A stretch of DNA of 36,664 bases from Ramlibacter sp. (GTDB lineage Bacteria > Pseudomonadota > Gammaproteobacteria > Burkholderiales > Burkholderiaceae_C), in the NCBI GenBank assembly GCA_028292105.1, contig JAQGMY010000093.1:1-36664 (forward strand), in the 5' to 3' direction. Every line of letters starts with the position of its first letter. Positions within the stretch are counted from its first letter, which is position 1. Position numbers and translations under genes: made by a program. Shown here piece after piece: positions 1 to 8,908 of this stretch. The notes below the pieces were generated by a model. It worked only from the letters and a program-made list of their open reading frames with translations. It was not told the DNA's origin and made no database searches.

Positions 1-450
1 TGGGGTATGGATGCGTGCCTCCGCAGGTGGACTGTGTGAGCGGTCGTGGATAGCTGCAGGCCAGCATACCGAGCCGTCGCAACTGCCGGAATGACACCAT
101 CGACCTAATGCACGGGTGGCATGGTTCTAAAGTGCCATCGGCCTCGTCGCCCCCACTGACGGTGGTACAACGTGCGTCTTTGCGAGGCGTCATGGGCGAA
201 CTGCTGCAGTGTCCCCGTCGCTTCTTCGGGATCAACATGCCCGCTCGCATCGAGCTTCTGCCATGGTCGGCTTCGGATGTCGCCCCCGCTCTCAGATTGA
301 CATGCACTGCACCGGTGCACCGCGCGCCCTGCCGCGCACGCCACCGCCCCAACGTTGTGCACAACTCGGCTTTGCTTATCAAGCTGTTTCTGGACGGCGT
401 GTAGGACGGATCCGATTCTTTTGGAGTGTCGCCGCAAGCGCGCGTAGAAC
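1..450. other. gene-poor left edge, no supported gene
   Basis: This stretch holds only short open frames on both strands (for example 108-404 plus and 105-455 minus). Neither has a ribosome binding site or a protein pattern I recognise. It may be the decayed end of a neighbouring gene or plain intergenic DNA. I see no tRNA and no transposase motif. Confidence 0.4.
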
Positions 451-478
451 TTCACATTACGGCGGATTAGTCTGTTAT
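451..478 (+). promoter_or_regulatory. candidate sigma70 promoter of the first LuxR gene
   Basis: A -35-like TTCACA (451-456, five of six consensus bases) is followed after 16 bases by TGTTAT (473-478, four of six). It lies in a locally AT-rich stretch about 65 bases upstream of the ATG at 543. The match is by eye only; no other promoter this good was seen nearby. Confidence 0.33.
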
Positions 479-542
479 GTTCCGCGACGTGCGTTACTAG
501 GTTTTACGTGTTCCCTATTCCTTTTTACTAGCACTGCTCACC

Positions 543-1553
543 ATGCGGGGCCCGTCAAGAGACGATCAGCGACTGACCGAGTTCTGGGAAACCATCCTGG
601 ACACGGTCAAGAACGCGAAGGTGGACGACGCACTTGCCGCCATCGCCGAGTTCTTCGAAAGCGCGGGCTCATGTGTCCTGAGGATGGTGGAGCTTCCGGG
701 CGCGCCCAGTGCGGTCTGGGCTTTCAACGAGCACACCTCCCACGCCCCTTTGCTCGACGCACTGAGGCAGCGGCTTGCCACCCAGGGGCTGGTCGGCATC
801 CTGCGCCGGTCACAGGATCGATCCGACGCATTGGTGATCTTCCGGCAGGGCCTCCCTTTCGATCAGGGAGACGTGTCCTGGCTCTCCCTCTTCCTGCCTT
901 GCCTGCGCTCCGCCATGAAGCTGGCGGAGGCGCCGGCACTGGCACTCCCAACTCTGCTCAGCGCAACACACTTTGCGAGTGTGCTGCCCACCCCATGCGT
1001 GCTGACGGATGAAGCAGGTCGGTGCGTGGAGAGCAGCAGCAGTTTCCAGCGGGTGGTCGAAGCCCTGGGCGGGGTGGTCCGTGCCGGCCGGCTGATGTTC
1101 AGCGACCCGCTCCTCCAGGACGCCTGGAGGAGCGCCCTGCAGGACGCGCATGCCACGGCTGCTGCCCAGTTCCTGCTCGCCAACGCGGCCACGGGCAGCC
1201 CATGGAAAGTGCACGTGGTTCCATTTGCCTGCGTCGCTGACGCCAGGGATCCGAACGCGCAGCGACTCATGTTCGCGTTCTTCGAGAGGTACTCCGAAGG
1301 CTCGATACAGAAGAAGGTTGTGCCGTCATCGCAACCGTTGACAAAGGCCGAATTGCAAGTTCTCGCCAGCCTGTTGATGGGACACACCGCCAAGGCTATC
1401 GCCCGGTCGCGCGGGGCCTCCGTGAACACGGTGCGTAGCCAGATCACCGCCATCCTGGGAAAGACGGGACATCACACGCAGAAGGAACTCATCGCGTCTT
1501 TCAGCACCAGCACGTACGGTGATATTTCATTGGGGCCGTCCACTGATCAATAG
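543..1553 (+). CDS. LuxR-family transcriptional regulator
   Basis: A 336-residue protein with a C-terminal LuxR/FixJ-type helix-turn-helix at about residues 266-320. The key stretch reads LTKAELQVLASLLMGHTAKA and is followed by a recognition helix around SVNTVRSQITAILGKTG. The N-terminal 260 residues show no phosphoacceptor receiver pattern and no autoinducer-domain signature I can name; the middle could be a PAS-like sensing fold. The ATG at 543 has no convincing Shine-Dalgarno, but it is the first start after the AT-rich promoter-like stretch. It sits upstream of the EpsA-like regulator and the exopolysaccharide genes, so a role in controlling them is plausible but inferred. The regulator class is secure; ligand and targets are unknown. 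Confidence 0.85.
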   Translation: MRGPSRDDQRLTEFWETILDTVKNAKVDDALAAIAEFFESAGSCVLRMVELPGAPSAVWAFNEHTSHAPLLDALRQRLATQGLVGILRRSQDRSDALVIFRQGLPFDQGDVSWLSLFLPCLRSAMKLAEAPALALPTLLSATHFASVLPTPCVLTDEAGRCVESSSSFQRVVEALGGVVRAGRLMFSDPLLQDAWRSALQDAHATAAAQFLLANAATGSPWKVHVVPFACVADARDPNAQRLMFAFFERYSEGSIQKKVVPSSQPLTKAELQVLASLLMGHTAKAIARSRGASVNTVRSQITAILGKTGHHTQKELIASFSTSTYGDISLGPSTDQ

Positions 1554-1631
1554 GCATAGTGCTTATGTACGATGAATCCGTTCTGAACCTTGTTACGATC
1601 CTGCGAAGCGCTACACACATCAGGGACACAA

Positions 1632-1868
1632 ATGTATGTCACGCGCACAAGGGTGCCGGCGGGTTTCCACCAAGCGCCCGGTCCGCAACAGTTCGATCGG
1701 GTGGGAACGGTGCTGTCGGGCACCCTCTACGTCACGTTCGGCCAACGCTTCGATGAACAAAACGTCGTTGCGATAGAGCAAGGGCGCATCTGGACGATCC
1801 CCGCGCACGTGTCCTGCTTTCTATGGGCCAAGGAAGGCGACGTGATCGTGCAGCTCGTCGGCAACTAG
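1632..1868 (+). CDS. small degenerate cupin-domain protein
   Basis: A 78-residue reading frame starting at the ATG at 1632. Residues from about 20 onward (VGTVLSGTLYVTFGQRFDE, then IPAHVSCFLWAKEGD) follow the single-domain cupin pattern seen in proteins that end around VQVHG. The first cupin metal motif is damaged: where H-x-H and a following Glu are expected, the sequence has FHQ and no matching Glu. The protein also lacks the usual N-terminal strands and stops early at VQLVGN. It could be a functional non-metal cupin or a remnant. The downstream frame holds a short protein-like fragment (about 1901-2000) that may be more debris. The family call is moderate and function is unknown. Confidence 0.5.
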   Translation: MYVTRTRVPAGFHQAPGPQQFDRVGTVLSGTLYVTFGQRFDEQNVVAIEQGRIWTIPAHVSCFLWAKEGDVIVQLVGN

Positions 1869-2271
1869 CACCTCGGCGCCGCAAGGCCGCACCACGCGGC
1901 ACACTCGACGCCCATCGCATCCAGTGGAAGTTTCACCGTCCCGGCAGGCAAGCACGAGGTCGAACTCCGGGCCGGCCCTGCTACGCAACTACCGTGCTGA
2001 CCTTGCCACTCCACTACCCGACGCAGTGACGCTGTTCGTCGGGCCGTTCGGCATCTTCGGCCTTCGTCGGTTCATGCCTCGTCGTCACACCTGACCGTCA
2101 GCGGTTGCACGACAGTGCCGCCCAAGAGGCCGCGTTTTTCTTTCCGATTCCAAGAGCGCGTCGCGCAAATGCGTGATGGCGCACCGATGCGCGGTCGCCA
2201 ACAATGTTCCCTTGCGTTTCCGTGCTTACATCTGGATGCCCCGGGGACGCGACCCATTCACTGGAGCGTTC
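1869..2271. other. intergenic region upstream of epsA-like gene
   Basis: About 400 bases without a supported gene. One frame at about 1900-2001 reads like protein (it includes GSFTVPAGKHEVELRAG) before a stop, but has no start and may be a gene remnant. The rest should carry the promoter of the downstream EpsA-like gene; I could not pick convincing -35/-10 boxes. Confidence 0.35.
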
Positions 2272-3165
2272 ATGACTACCACACTCATTCCGCAACAAGC
2301 GCCGACGGTACGCGACGCTGAGTGGATCCTGCGAGTTTGCGAGCAGGCTCTGGCGGTGAGGAGCAGCTATGGCTGGTCGCAATGGCTGCTGGGAGACATC
2401 CAGGCCATCCTGCCCCATGAATTGCTGATCGCCGCGTGGGGTGACTTCCAGCGCGGGACGATTGCCTATGACGTGGTCACGCGCAGCCCTGCGCTTTCGG
2501 CCCAGTGCCTGGACCGCGACGTCATTCAGATTGCACTGGCAGAGCACTTCCGGCGCTGGTCGGACGGTGGCCAGCAGCCTGTGCTGGTGGACGTCAACAC
2601 GCTGTGGCCCGGCCTGCACCGCCCCACTTCCTCGCCGCCCTGCGTGTTGGTTCATGGGGTGGCCGACCAACGAACGCATCAGGACTTCCTCTACCTCTTT
2701 GCAGGGTCCGAGGCACTGTGCAGCCCCCACTCGAGGCGGGTCTGCGAGGTCATGCTGCCCTTCATCGACATGGGCTTCCGGCAGGTCACGGACCGCGGAC
2801 AGTCCGCAGCGACGCAGGCCCCGTTTGCGCGAAACGGGTGGGGCGTGAGCAGCTTTGCAGACGGCCTGGCCACCCGTCCGTCGCAGGAAAAGGGATGCGT
2901 CACGCGGCAGTACCGCGCCAGCACCTGGGCGCCTGCCGAAACGCAGGAAGGCGGCACTGTCCTGAGTGCCCGCGAGGCGGAGATCATGGAGTGGGTCCGA
3001 ATGGGGAAGACGAACTCCGAGATCGCGATGATCCTGACCCTCAGCACCTTCACGGTGAAGAACCACATGCGGCGCATCTACAAGAAGCTGGACGTCCTCA
3101 ATCGTGCGCAGGCGGTCGGCAGCCTCGGTCCGTCGCGGGCCATGCCGCGTAGTGCAAGCCGGTGA
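2272..3165 (+). CDS. epsA: EpsA-like LuxR regulator of exopolysaccharide genes
   Basis: A 297-residue protein with a C-terminal LuxR helix-turn-helix at about 230-283 (LSAREAEIMEWVRMGKTNSE, then STFTVKNHMRRIYKKLDV). The N-terminal part matches my memory of the XrtB/PEP-CTERM-associated EpsA regulators, named after the activator of methanolan exopolysaccharide genes in Methylobacillus. The start is ATG 2272, because a GGAG ribosome binding site precedes it at the right distance; an upstream in-frame start would add residues of no clear domain. The stop overlaps a possible GTG of the next gene, so the two are probably co-transcribed. It likely controls the exopolysaccharide/exosortase block. 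The LuxR class is certain; the EpsA subfamily rests on context and overall look. Confidence 0.83.
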   Translation: MTTTLIPQQAPTVRDAEWILRVCEQALAVRSSYGWSQWLLGDIQAILPHELLIAAWGDFQRGTIAYDVVTRSPALSAQCLDRDVIQIALAEHFRRWSDGGQQPVLVDVNTLWPGLHRPTSSPPCVLVHGVADQRTHQDFLYLFAGSEALCSPHSRRVCEVMLPFIDMGFRQVTDRGQSAATQAPFARNGWGVSSFADGLATRPSQEKGCVTRQYRASTWAPAETQEGGTVLSAREAEIMEWVRMGKTNSEIAMILTLSTFTVKNHMRRIYKKLDVLNRAQAVGSLGPSRAMPRSASR

Positions 3166-3209
3166 TCAGCCGATCCAACCTTGCGAACACCTGCCAGAAG
3201 GGAAAGTCC

Positions 3210-5606
3210 ATGACTCCGATGATGCGTTCCATTTCATCCGTGCTCCTTGCGCTCGCCGCCGGCTCGATGGTGGCCTGTTCGACGTCCGAGCAGAAGGTGG
3301 AGACCTTCAACAAGCGTGGCCAGGCGCTGATGGAAAAGGGCGACCTGGTCAAGGCAAGGCTGGAATTCCAGAACGCACTGCAGATCAACCCCTCCGCTGT
3401 GCCTGCGCTCTATGGCTTGGCACTGGTGGCCGAACGAACGCGCGACTGGGAAAGCGCCTACCACTTGCTGGTCAAGATCGTGGAGATGCAGCCCTCGCAC
3501 TTCGACGCCCAGGTGAGGCTGGGAAAACTGCTGCTGGCATCCGGCCAACTCGATGAGGCGCTGCGGACAAGTACGGCGGTGCTGGCCGCGAGGCAGGACA
3601 GCGCGGACGCATTGGCATTGCGCGCCGCAGTCCTGCTCAAGCTGGACGACAAGATCGCCGCTGTCACGTTTGCCAACCAGGCGCTTGCCAAGGATGCGCA
3701 CCACCTCGATGCGCTCGTGGTCCTTGCGTCCGAAAGGCTGCATGCCGGGGATGCCGAGACGGCGATCTCTTTTCTCGACCGCGGCCTGGAGAAGGACGAG
3801 CGGAACGTCTCGTTGCAAATCATCAAGGCGCAGGCCTTCGAAAAAATAGGCCGCCTCGACAAGGCCGAGGACGTGCTGCGCAGGCTCATCCAGCTGTTCC
3901 CGGAGAACACCGACTATCGCTTCCTGCTCGCCAGCTTCCATACAACACACAAACAGAACGAAAAGGCGGAAGCGGAGTACCGCGCGATCGTGGCCAACCA
4001 GCCCGCTGCGCACGCCCCGAAACTCGAACTGGTCAATTTCCTGCGTGTCACGAAAGGCATCAGCGCCGCGGCCGACCAGCTCGCCGAGTTCATCAGGACG
4101 AACCCGAAGGCTTACGACCTGCAGCTCGGCCTGGCGGGCCTCCGGCTGCAGCAAGGCAACCAGGACGCGGCGGTGGCCCTCTGGAAACGCGTGATCGCGG
4201 ACGGCGGAACGGACCCTTCAGCGCAGAAGGCGCGTGGCGCCTTTGCTTCCTACCACCTCGGGCGCCAGAACAAGGCGGCGGCAAAGTCACTCGTGCAGGA
4301 AATGCTCGACAAGGATGTCCGGGAAGAACAGGCCCTGTTCCTGCGTGCCTCGATGGGCCTGGACGAGGGACTCCTGGACGCGGCCGTGGCTGACTTGCGA
4401 ACCATCCTGAGGGACAACCCCGAGTCTGCGCGTTCGCACCTGCTTCTCGCGCGCGTGCACGAACGGCAGGGGCTGTCCGACCTCGCCACCCAGCACTACG
4501 CGCACGCGGCGCAGGCCAGCCGCCATGCGCCTGTCTTCGCGCTCGCGTACGCGGAACATCTGATGAAGAGCGGCCGCCCGCGCTTGGTCGAGGGCGTGCT
4601 GCGGGAAACATTGAAGGTGGCGCCCACCAACACGGCTGTGCTGCGCGTGCTGGCGCAGTCCTACCTGCAGACCGGCAATCTCGCAGCCGCCCAGACGGTC
4701 GCTGACGAAGCCGCGCGCCTCGGCTCCGACGAGATGGTGGCCACCCAGATTCGGGGCGCCGTCTCCGCGGCCCGGCGCGATTTCGGCAGCAGCATCGCCT
4801 CGTTCCGGCGGGCCTACGAACTTGCACCTGCCGACGACGCACACGCGATGGTCACGCTGGTTCGCAGCTACCTCGTGGCCAACAAGCAGAAAGAGGCCAT
4901 CAGCTTCCTGCAATCCGTGCTCGCGACCTCTCCGCAAAACCACGCGGCGCGGGTTCTCTACGGCCAGCTCCTGGCCCAGGCCGGGCAAGTCGGTGAGGGC
5001 CGCGCGGTCCTGAACGAAGCAGCCCGTCTTGCGCCGAAGAGTCCGCTGCCCTACCAGGCGCTCGCAAACGTTCTTCTCGCGTCCAACGACCTGCCGGGGG
5101 CAACCGAGGCCGTGAACCGGGGCCTGCAGGCTCTGCCGGATGACTTCGGGTTGCGTGTGACGCGCGCAGGCTTGCTGGAGATGCAGGGCCAGACCGCAGA
5201 GGCGATCGCATCGTACGAGGCGCTGCTGACCGAACGGCCGCACGCGATCGTGGTTGCGAACAATCTGGCTTCCCTGCTGGCCGACCACCCGAAGGACAGC
5301 GCCAGCCTGCGCCGCGCGTACGACATGGCGCAGCAGTTCCGAAACACGAACATCCCCCAGCTGAAAGACACGGTCGGATGGACCATGCATCTGGCGGGCA
5401 AGCACAGGGAAGCGACGGACCTGCTCAAGAGCGCGGCCGATGAAGCCCCGGAACTCGCGGTTGCGCACTACCACTACGGCATGAACCAGCTTGCATTGAG
5501 CAATACGAAGGCCGCCGCGGAGGCGCTCCGCAAGGCGATCGAGTTGTCCAAGTCGTCGCCCTTCCCGCAGGTGGACGATGCGCGCCGCGCGCTCCAGAGC
5601 CTGTAG
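3210..5606 (+). CDS. prsT: PrsT-like TPR-repeat lipoprotein of PEP-CTERM systems
   Basis: A 798-residue protein made almost entirely of tetratricopeptide repeats (for example ARLEFQNALQINPSAVPALY and AEDVLRRLIQLFPENTDYRF). The N-terminus is a lipoprotein signal with lipobox VAC, giving lipidated Cys23. The start is ATG 3210, preceded by AGAAGGGAAAG; an in-frame GTG at 3162 overlaps the epsA stop but has a poorer context. Proteins of this architecture (PrsT, usually about 900 residues) accompany exosortase/exopolysaccharide loci and are thought to act as scaffolds on the periplasmic side. This one is somewhat shorter than usual. It is followed after nine bases by the ATPase gene. The TPR lipoprotein call is secure; the PrsT name is likely from length, lipidation and neighbours. 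Confidence 0.85.
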   Translation: MTPMMRSISSVLLALAAGSMVACSTSEQKVETFNKRGQALMEKGDLVKARLEFQNALQINPSAVPALYGLALVAERTRDWESAYHLLVKIVEMQPSHFDAQVRLGKLLLASGQLDEALRTSTAVLAARQDSADALALRAAVLLKLDDKIAAVTFANQALAKDAHHLDALVVLASERLHAGDAETAISFLDRGLEKDERNVSLQIIKAQAFEKIGRLDKAEDVLRRLIQLFPENTDYRFLLASFHTTHKQNEKAEAEYRAIVANQPAAHAPKLELVNFLRVTKGISAAADQLAEFIRTNPKAYDLQLGLAGLRLQQGNQDAAVALWKRVIADGGTDPSAQKARGAFASYHLGRQNKAAAKSLVQEMLDKDVREEQALFLRASMGLDEGLLDAAVADLRTILRDNPESARSHLLLARVHERQGLSDLATQHYAHAAQASRHAPVFALAYAEHLMKSGRPRLVEGVLRETLKVAPTNTAVLRVLAQSYLQTGNLAAAQTVADEAARLGSDEMVATQIRGAVSAARRDFGSSIASFRRAYELAPADDAHAMVTLVRSYLVANKQKEAISFLQSVLATSPQNHAARVLYGQLLAQAGQVGEGRAVLNEAARLAPKSPLPYQALANVLLASNDLPGATEAVNRGLQALPDDFGLRVTRAGLLEMQGQTAEAIASYEALLTERPHAIVVANNLASLLADHPKDSASLRRAYDMAQQFRNTNIPQLKDTVGWTMHLAGKHREATDLLKSAADEAPELAVAHYHYGMNQLALSNTKAAAEALRKAIELSKSSPFPQVDDARRALQSL

Positions 5607-5615
5607 GCCAACCAG

Positions 5616-6461
5616 ATGTACGAAGCGTACTACGGGCTGCGGGAGAAGCCTTTTTCCATCCAGCCGGACCCCGGGTTCCTCTTCATGAGCAAGAGGCACG
5701 CGCTGGCCTTCACGATGCTGGAATACGGCATCCAGAGCCGGGCCGGATTCTCGGTGATTTGCGGCGACATCGGCTGCGGCAAGACGACGCTGCTGCGCAA
5801 GCTGCTCGACACCCTGGAGGAGTCTGTCACCGTGGGCCTGGTGTACAACACCCACACCGGCATCGCGGACCTCCTGGAATGGGTGATGCTCGCTTTCGGG
5901 CAACCGTACGCCGAGATGTCGCAGGTGGAACGGTATGACCGCTTCCAGCGCTTCCTGGTGGACCAGTTCGCCGCGCGACGCCGTGTGGTCCTGATCGTGG
6001 ACGAGGCGCAAAACCTGTGCGCGAGCGCGCTCGAGTCCCTGCGGATGCTTTCGAACATCAATGCCGACAAGGACCAACTGTTGCAGATCGTCCTCGTCGG
6101 GCAACCGCAGTTGCGCGAGCTGCTGAACCAGCCAGCCCTGCACCAGTTCACTCAGCGCATCGCGGTGGAGTTTTTCATCTCGCCGTTGTCTCCCGAGGAA
6201 GTGGCCCTCTACGTCCGCCACCGCCTGGCCGTGGCGGGATGCGACAGGGAACTGTTCTCCGAAGAGGCCATCGACCGGATCGCCGCCCACACCCGGGGCG
6301 TGCCTCGCAGCATCAACATCCTGTGCGACACGGCCCTGGTGTACGGCTTCGCCGCCGAACGGGAGCACATTGGTGCCGATCTCGTCGACGAAGTCCTCGC
6401 GGACCGCCGGGAATACGGCTTCCTGCGCGCGGACCCGGCAGGAAGACTCGCCCTCGCCTAG
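5616..6461 (+). CDS. ExeA-like AAA ATPase associated with exosortase loci
   Basis: A 281-residue ATPase. The N-terminus MYEAYYGLREKPFSIQPDP is typical of the ExeA/GspA-type AAA family. Walker A is GDIGCGKTT at 50-58, Walker B is VVLIVDE at about 124-130, and a sensor-like IVLVGQPQLR follows near 157. It is about the length of the PEP-CTERM-system ATPase subfamily and lacks the peptidoglycan-binding tail of ExeA proper. Nine bases separate it from the TPR lipoprotein gene, so the two form one operon. Its job is probably to power or regulate assembly of the polysaccharide export apparatus, though this is not experimentally clear for the family. It converges with the tyrosine-kinase gene across a 36-base gap. 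Confidence 0.88.
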   Translation: MYEAYYGLREKPFSIQPDPGFLFMSKRHALAFTMLEYGIQSRAGFSVICGDIGCGKTTLLRKLLDTLEESVTVGLVYNTHTGIADLLEWVMLAFGQPYAEMSQVERYDRFQRFLVDQFAARRRVVLIVDEAQNLCASALESLRMLSNINADKDQLLQIVLVGQPQLRELLNQPALHQFTQRIAVEFFISPLSPEEVALYVRHRLAVAGCDRELFSEEAIDRIAAHTRGVPRSINILCDTALVYGFAAEREHIGADLVDEVLADRREYGFLRADPAGRLALA

Positions 6462-6497
6462 TCGGACCCGAAGCCCACCGCGTGCTCCGAACGAAGT

Positions 6498-7322
6498 TCA
6501 ATAGTAGTCATTCTGCGGCAGCTTGTCGGAAACCTTGTTGATGACGGTGCCGAGGATGTTGGCTCGGCCGAGGTGGCGTTGACTCTCCTCGATCTCGCGG
6601 CGCGAACTGGCGCCGCTGGCGACCACCAGCAACACGCAGTCCACCTTCGGCAAGACCGCGATGACGTCGTCGACGGCCGCGACGGGCGGCAGGTCGAAGA
6701 TGACGATCCGGTCCGGGTGGTCGTCCCGCAAAGACGCGATGATGCTCGACACCTTGTCCGACGCCAGCATCTCGGCCGCGCCCGCAATCTTGCGGTGCGT
6801 GAGGAGCGTCTGGAACCTGGGAATCCCGACCCGCAGGATCGCATCGCTCAGGCGAGCCGTCCCCGCCAGGACCTCGTTGAGGGAAACGCGCTGCGGCGGC
6901 AGCCCCAGCGATGCCGCCACACAGGGCCGCCGCAGGTCGAAGTCAACGAGGAGTGCCGTGCGCGAAGGGTGATGGGCAATACTCAGCGCCAGGTTGGCCG
7001 CGATCATGGTCTTGCCCGATTGCACCGACGGTGATGTCACTGCAATCGTCCTCCAGCCATTCTCCTGCATCTTCTGCAGCACCTGTGTCCGCAGGAGGTC
7101 GAACTCACGGCGATAGGGATTGTCCTGGTCCAGGGCGACGATGCGGTAGCGCTCGAGGTGGGCGCGGTCCAGCGGCAGGATCTCGTCGCTCGTCGGTGTA
7201 CTTTCATGCCGCCCGGCAGCTGCCGACGCCAGCGAAGCTGGTGCCGCTCCGGAGGGCGCATTCGCAGCGGACGCCGCGGCCTGCTGGCGGGCGCGATCGA
7301 TGGCAAATTTGATTCGTTCCAT
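6498..7322 (-). CDS. epsG: EpsG-like tyrosine autokinase (BY-kinase) of chain-length control
   Basis: A 274-residue cytoplasmic ATPase of the bacterial tyrosine-kinase family. It begins MERIKFAIDRARQQ, as is usual for the exopolysaccharide/PEP-CTERM-locus kinases. It has a Walker A of the form SPSVQSGKT (97-105), a Walker A' LLVDFDLRRP (124-133) and a Walker B IVIFDLPP near 207. It should act with the Wzz-like membrane protein encoded seven bases upstream, phosphorylating itself to switch polymer length or export. The expected C-terminal tyrosine cluster is reduced to a single YY pair at the very end (QNDYY), so autophosphorylation sites may be few. It is the last gene of the minus-strand export operon. 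Confidence 0.88.
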   Translation of the reverse strand: MERIKFAIDRARQQAAASAANAPSGAAPASLASAAAGRHESTPTSDEILPLDRAHLERYRIVALDQDNPYRREFDLLRTQVLQKMQENGWRTIAVTSPSVQSGKTMIAANLALSIAHHPSRTALLVDFDLRRPCVAASLGLPPQRVSLNEVLAGTARLSDAILRVGIPRFQTLLTHRKIAGAAEMLASDKVSSIIASLRDDHPDRIVIFDLPPVAAVDDVIAVLPKVDCVLLVVASGASSRREIEESQRHLGRANILGTVINKVSDKLPQNDYY

Positions 7323-7329
7323 GTTGGTC

Positions 7330-8898
7330 CTAGCCCAGGCGCATCAGAACCTTCAGGACCACCAGGTCAAGAGGCAGGTAGAAGAAGTGCACGGCCGCGA
7401 TGGCCGCGCCGACCACCAATACGGCTGCACCGGCGGCAGCCGCATGCATCCGCCGGCGCGCGGTGGTCTCTGCCGCCACCGGGATCACGGGGACGGAGAC
7501 CAGTGGCTTCTGACCCAGGATGGCGACGATCTGGCCGGCACCTCGGACCTTGCCGTTCAACGTTTCCGCCAGCGAGACCATCCCGGCGGGGACAGCCATC
7601 GCGAGCATCAGGCTGAGGGCAAGCAGCTTCTTGCGGTCCGGCTTGACGGGGCGGTCCGGCAGGGTCGGCGGCTCCAGCAAGGCGAACTTCTCCGCCTTCT
7701 GGTCCCCCTCCAGGCTCTCGGAGACCTGGGCCGACATCTTCTTGGCGACGATCTCCTCGTACTTCTTCTGTGCCGCCTGGTAGTCGCGGGCCAGCACCGC
7801 CAGCCCGCGCTCCACCTGCGGCAGCTTCACGAGATCCGCATCGTGCTGCGCCATCTGGCCCCGGACAGTCGCCCGCTGGCCGGCGAGCACCCGCAGCCGC
7901 TCGCGCAGCATCGTGGCACGTGCGTCGAAGCGCGCTAGGGCGACCTCCTCGGGAGTGCCTCTCCCGCCTGGACGCCCAGCCTCCGTCGCCTCGGCAGAGG
8001 CTGCCTGCTCAAGCTTCTCGACTCGCCGTTTCGCTGCTTTCAGGTCGGGGTGATCGTCGGTGTAGACCGCGCTCAAGCGTGACACCTCAACCTTCGCACG
8101 CTGGAGCTCCGTCAGGTTCGTCGAGGCTTGCGCGAGCTCTGGTCGCTTCGCGGAACGTTCCAGTTCCAGTGCGCGCAGTTCTTCTTCGGTCGCCGCGTAG
8201 TCGCGGTCGAGCTGTCGCAAGTCTCCTTCGACGCGCTGCAGGGCTGCGACGCCGAACGTCAGGTTCTCGGGCAAGGCCCTTCCGTTCTGCTGCTTGTACG
8301 TCGCGATCTGCGACTCGATCCCTAGCAGCTCTTTCTTCAGCTTCTCCGATTCCTGCGTCAGGAACTCGGTGGTTTGCGCTGCGCGCTGCGTCCGCACCTT
8401 CACGTTTTCGTCGAGGAACAGCGTCACCAGATCGTTTGCCACCGCCATCGCGATGCGGGGCTCACTGTGCTCGAAGGAGACATTGAACGCGATCGCCGCC
8501 GGTCCCTGGCGGTCCGCACGCAGGTTCGCGCTGACGAGCTCGACCTGGATGGTCTTGCGCATGTCGTTGATCTGGTCGGAGGGCGTGAACGATGCCCCCG
8601 CGTCGGCGAAGAGTTTGTGCTTGCGGATGATGCCCAGCAGGTTCTCGCGCGTCATCACGCGCTGCTTGATCACCTCGATGCGCTCATCCGCATAGGACGT
8701 GACCGTTGCCTGGACGAAATCCGTGGGGATCTGCTGCGACTCGATCAGGATGGATCCGGTCGAGCGGTAGACAGCCGGCACCATGAAGGTAACCGCGATC
8801 CCGATGACCAGCATGCCCGCGAAGCTGAGGATGATCAGCCACAGCCTGCGGCGGATGATGGCCAGGTAGTCGCCGAGCGTGAGTTGGTAGTCGTTCAT
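7330..8898 (-). CDS. epsF: EpsF-like polysaccharide chain-length determinant (Wzz/GNVR)
   Basis: A 522-residue inner-membrane polysaccharide co-polymerase. The N-terminal Wzz domain begins YQLTLGDYLAIIRRRLWLI and carries a transmembrane helix at about 18-40. A long charged periplasmic region at about 190-400 looks coiled-coil. Two further hydrophobic stretches lie near 428-446 and 485-508. Such proteins set the chain length of Wzx/Wzy-made polymers and contact the OPX exporter. The kinase domain is not fused but encoded by the next gene, seven bases on. The stop of the beta-barrel gene lies ten bases before this start, so translation is probably coupled. The family is secure; EpsF naming follows the gene order. 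Confidence 0.88.
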   Translation of the reverse strand: MNDYQLTLGDYLAIIRRRLWLIILSFAGMLVIGIAVTFMVPAVYRSTGSILIESQQIPTDFVQATVTSYADERIEVIKQRVMTRENLLGIIRKHKLFADAGASFTPSDQINDMRKTIQVELVSANLRADRQGPAAIAFNVSFEHSEPRIAMAVANDLVTLFLDENVKVRTQRAAQTTEFLTQESEKLKKELLGIESQIATYKQQNGRALPENLTFGVAALQRVEGDLRQLDRDYAATEEELRALELERSAKRPELAQASTNLTELQRAKVEVSRLSAVYTDDHPDLKAAKRRVEKLEQAASAEATEAGRPGGRGTPEEVALARFDARATMLRERLRVLAGQRATVRGQMAQHDADLVKLPQVERGLAVLARDYQAAQKKYEEIVAKKMSAQVSESLEGDQKAEKFALLEPPTLPDRPVKPDRKKLLALSLMLAMAVPAGMVSLAETLNGKVRGAGQIVAILGQKPLVSVPVIPVAAETTARRRMHAAAAGAAVLVVGAAIAAVHFFYLPLDLVVLKVLMRLG

Positions 8899-8908
8899 GG
8901 CATCCGCC

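Noticed and set aside
105-455. Minus-strand frame of 116 codons near the left edge, considered as a transposase remnant
   Set aside because: No transposase motif, terminal inverted repeats or ribosome binding site could be seen.
4287-6368. Long open frame (693 codons) opposite the TPR lipoprotein and ATPase genes
   Set aside because: It is antisense to two clearly recognised genes, has no domain pattern, and arises from GC-rich codon bias.
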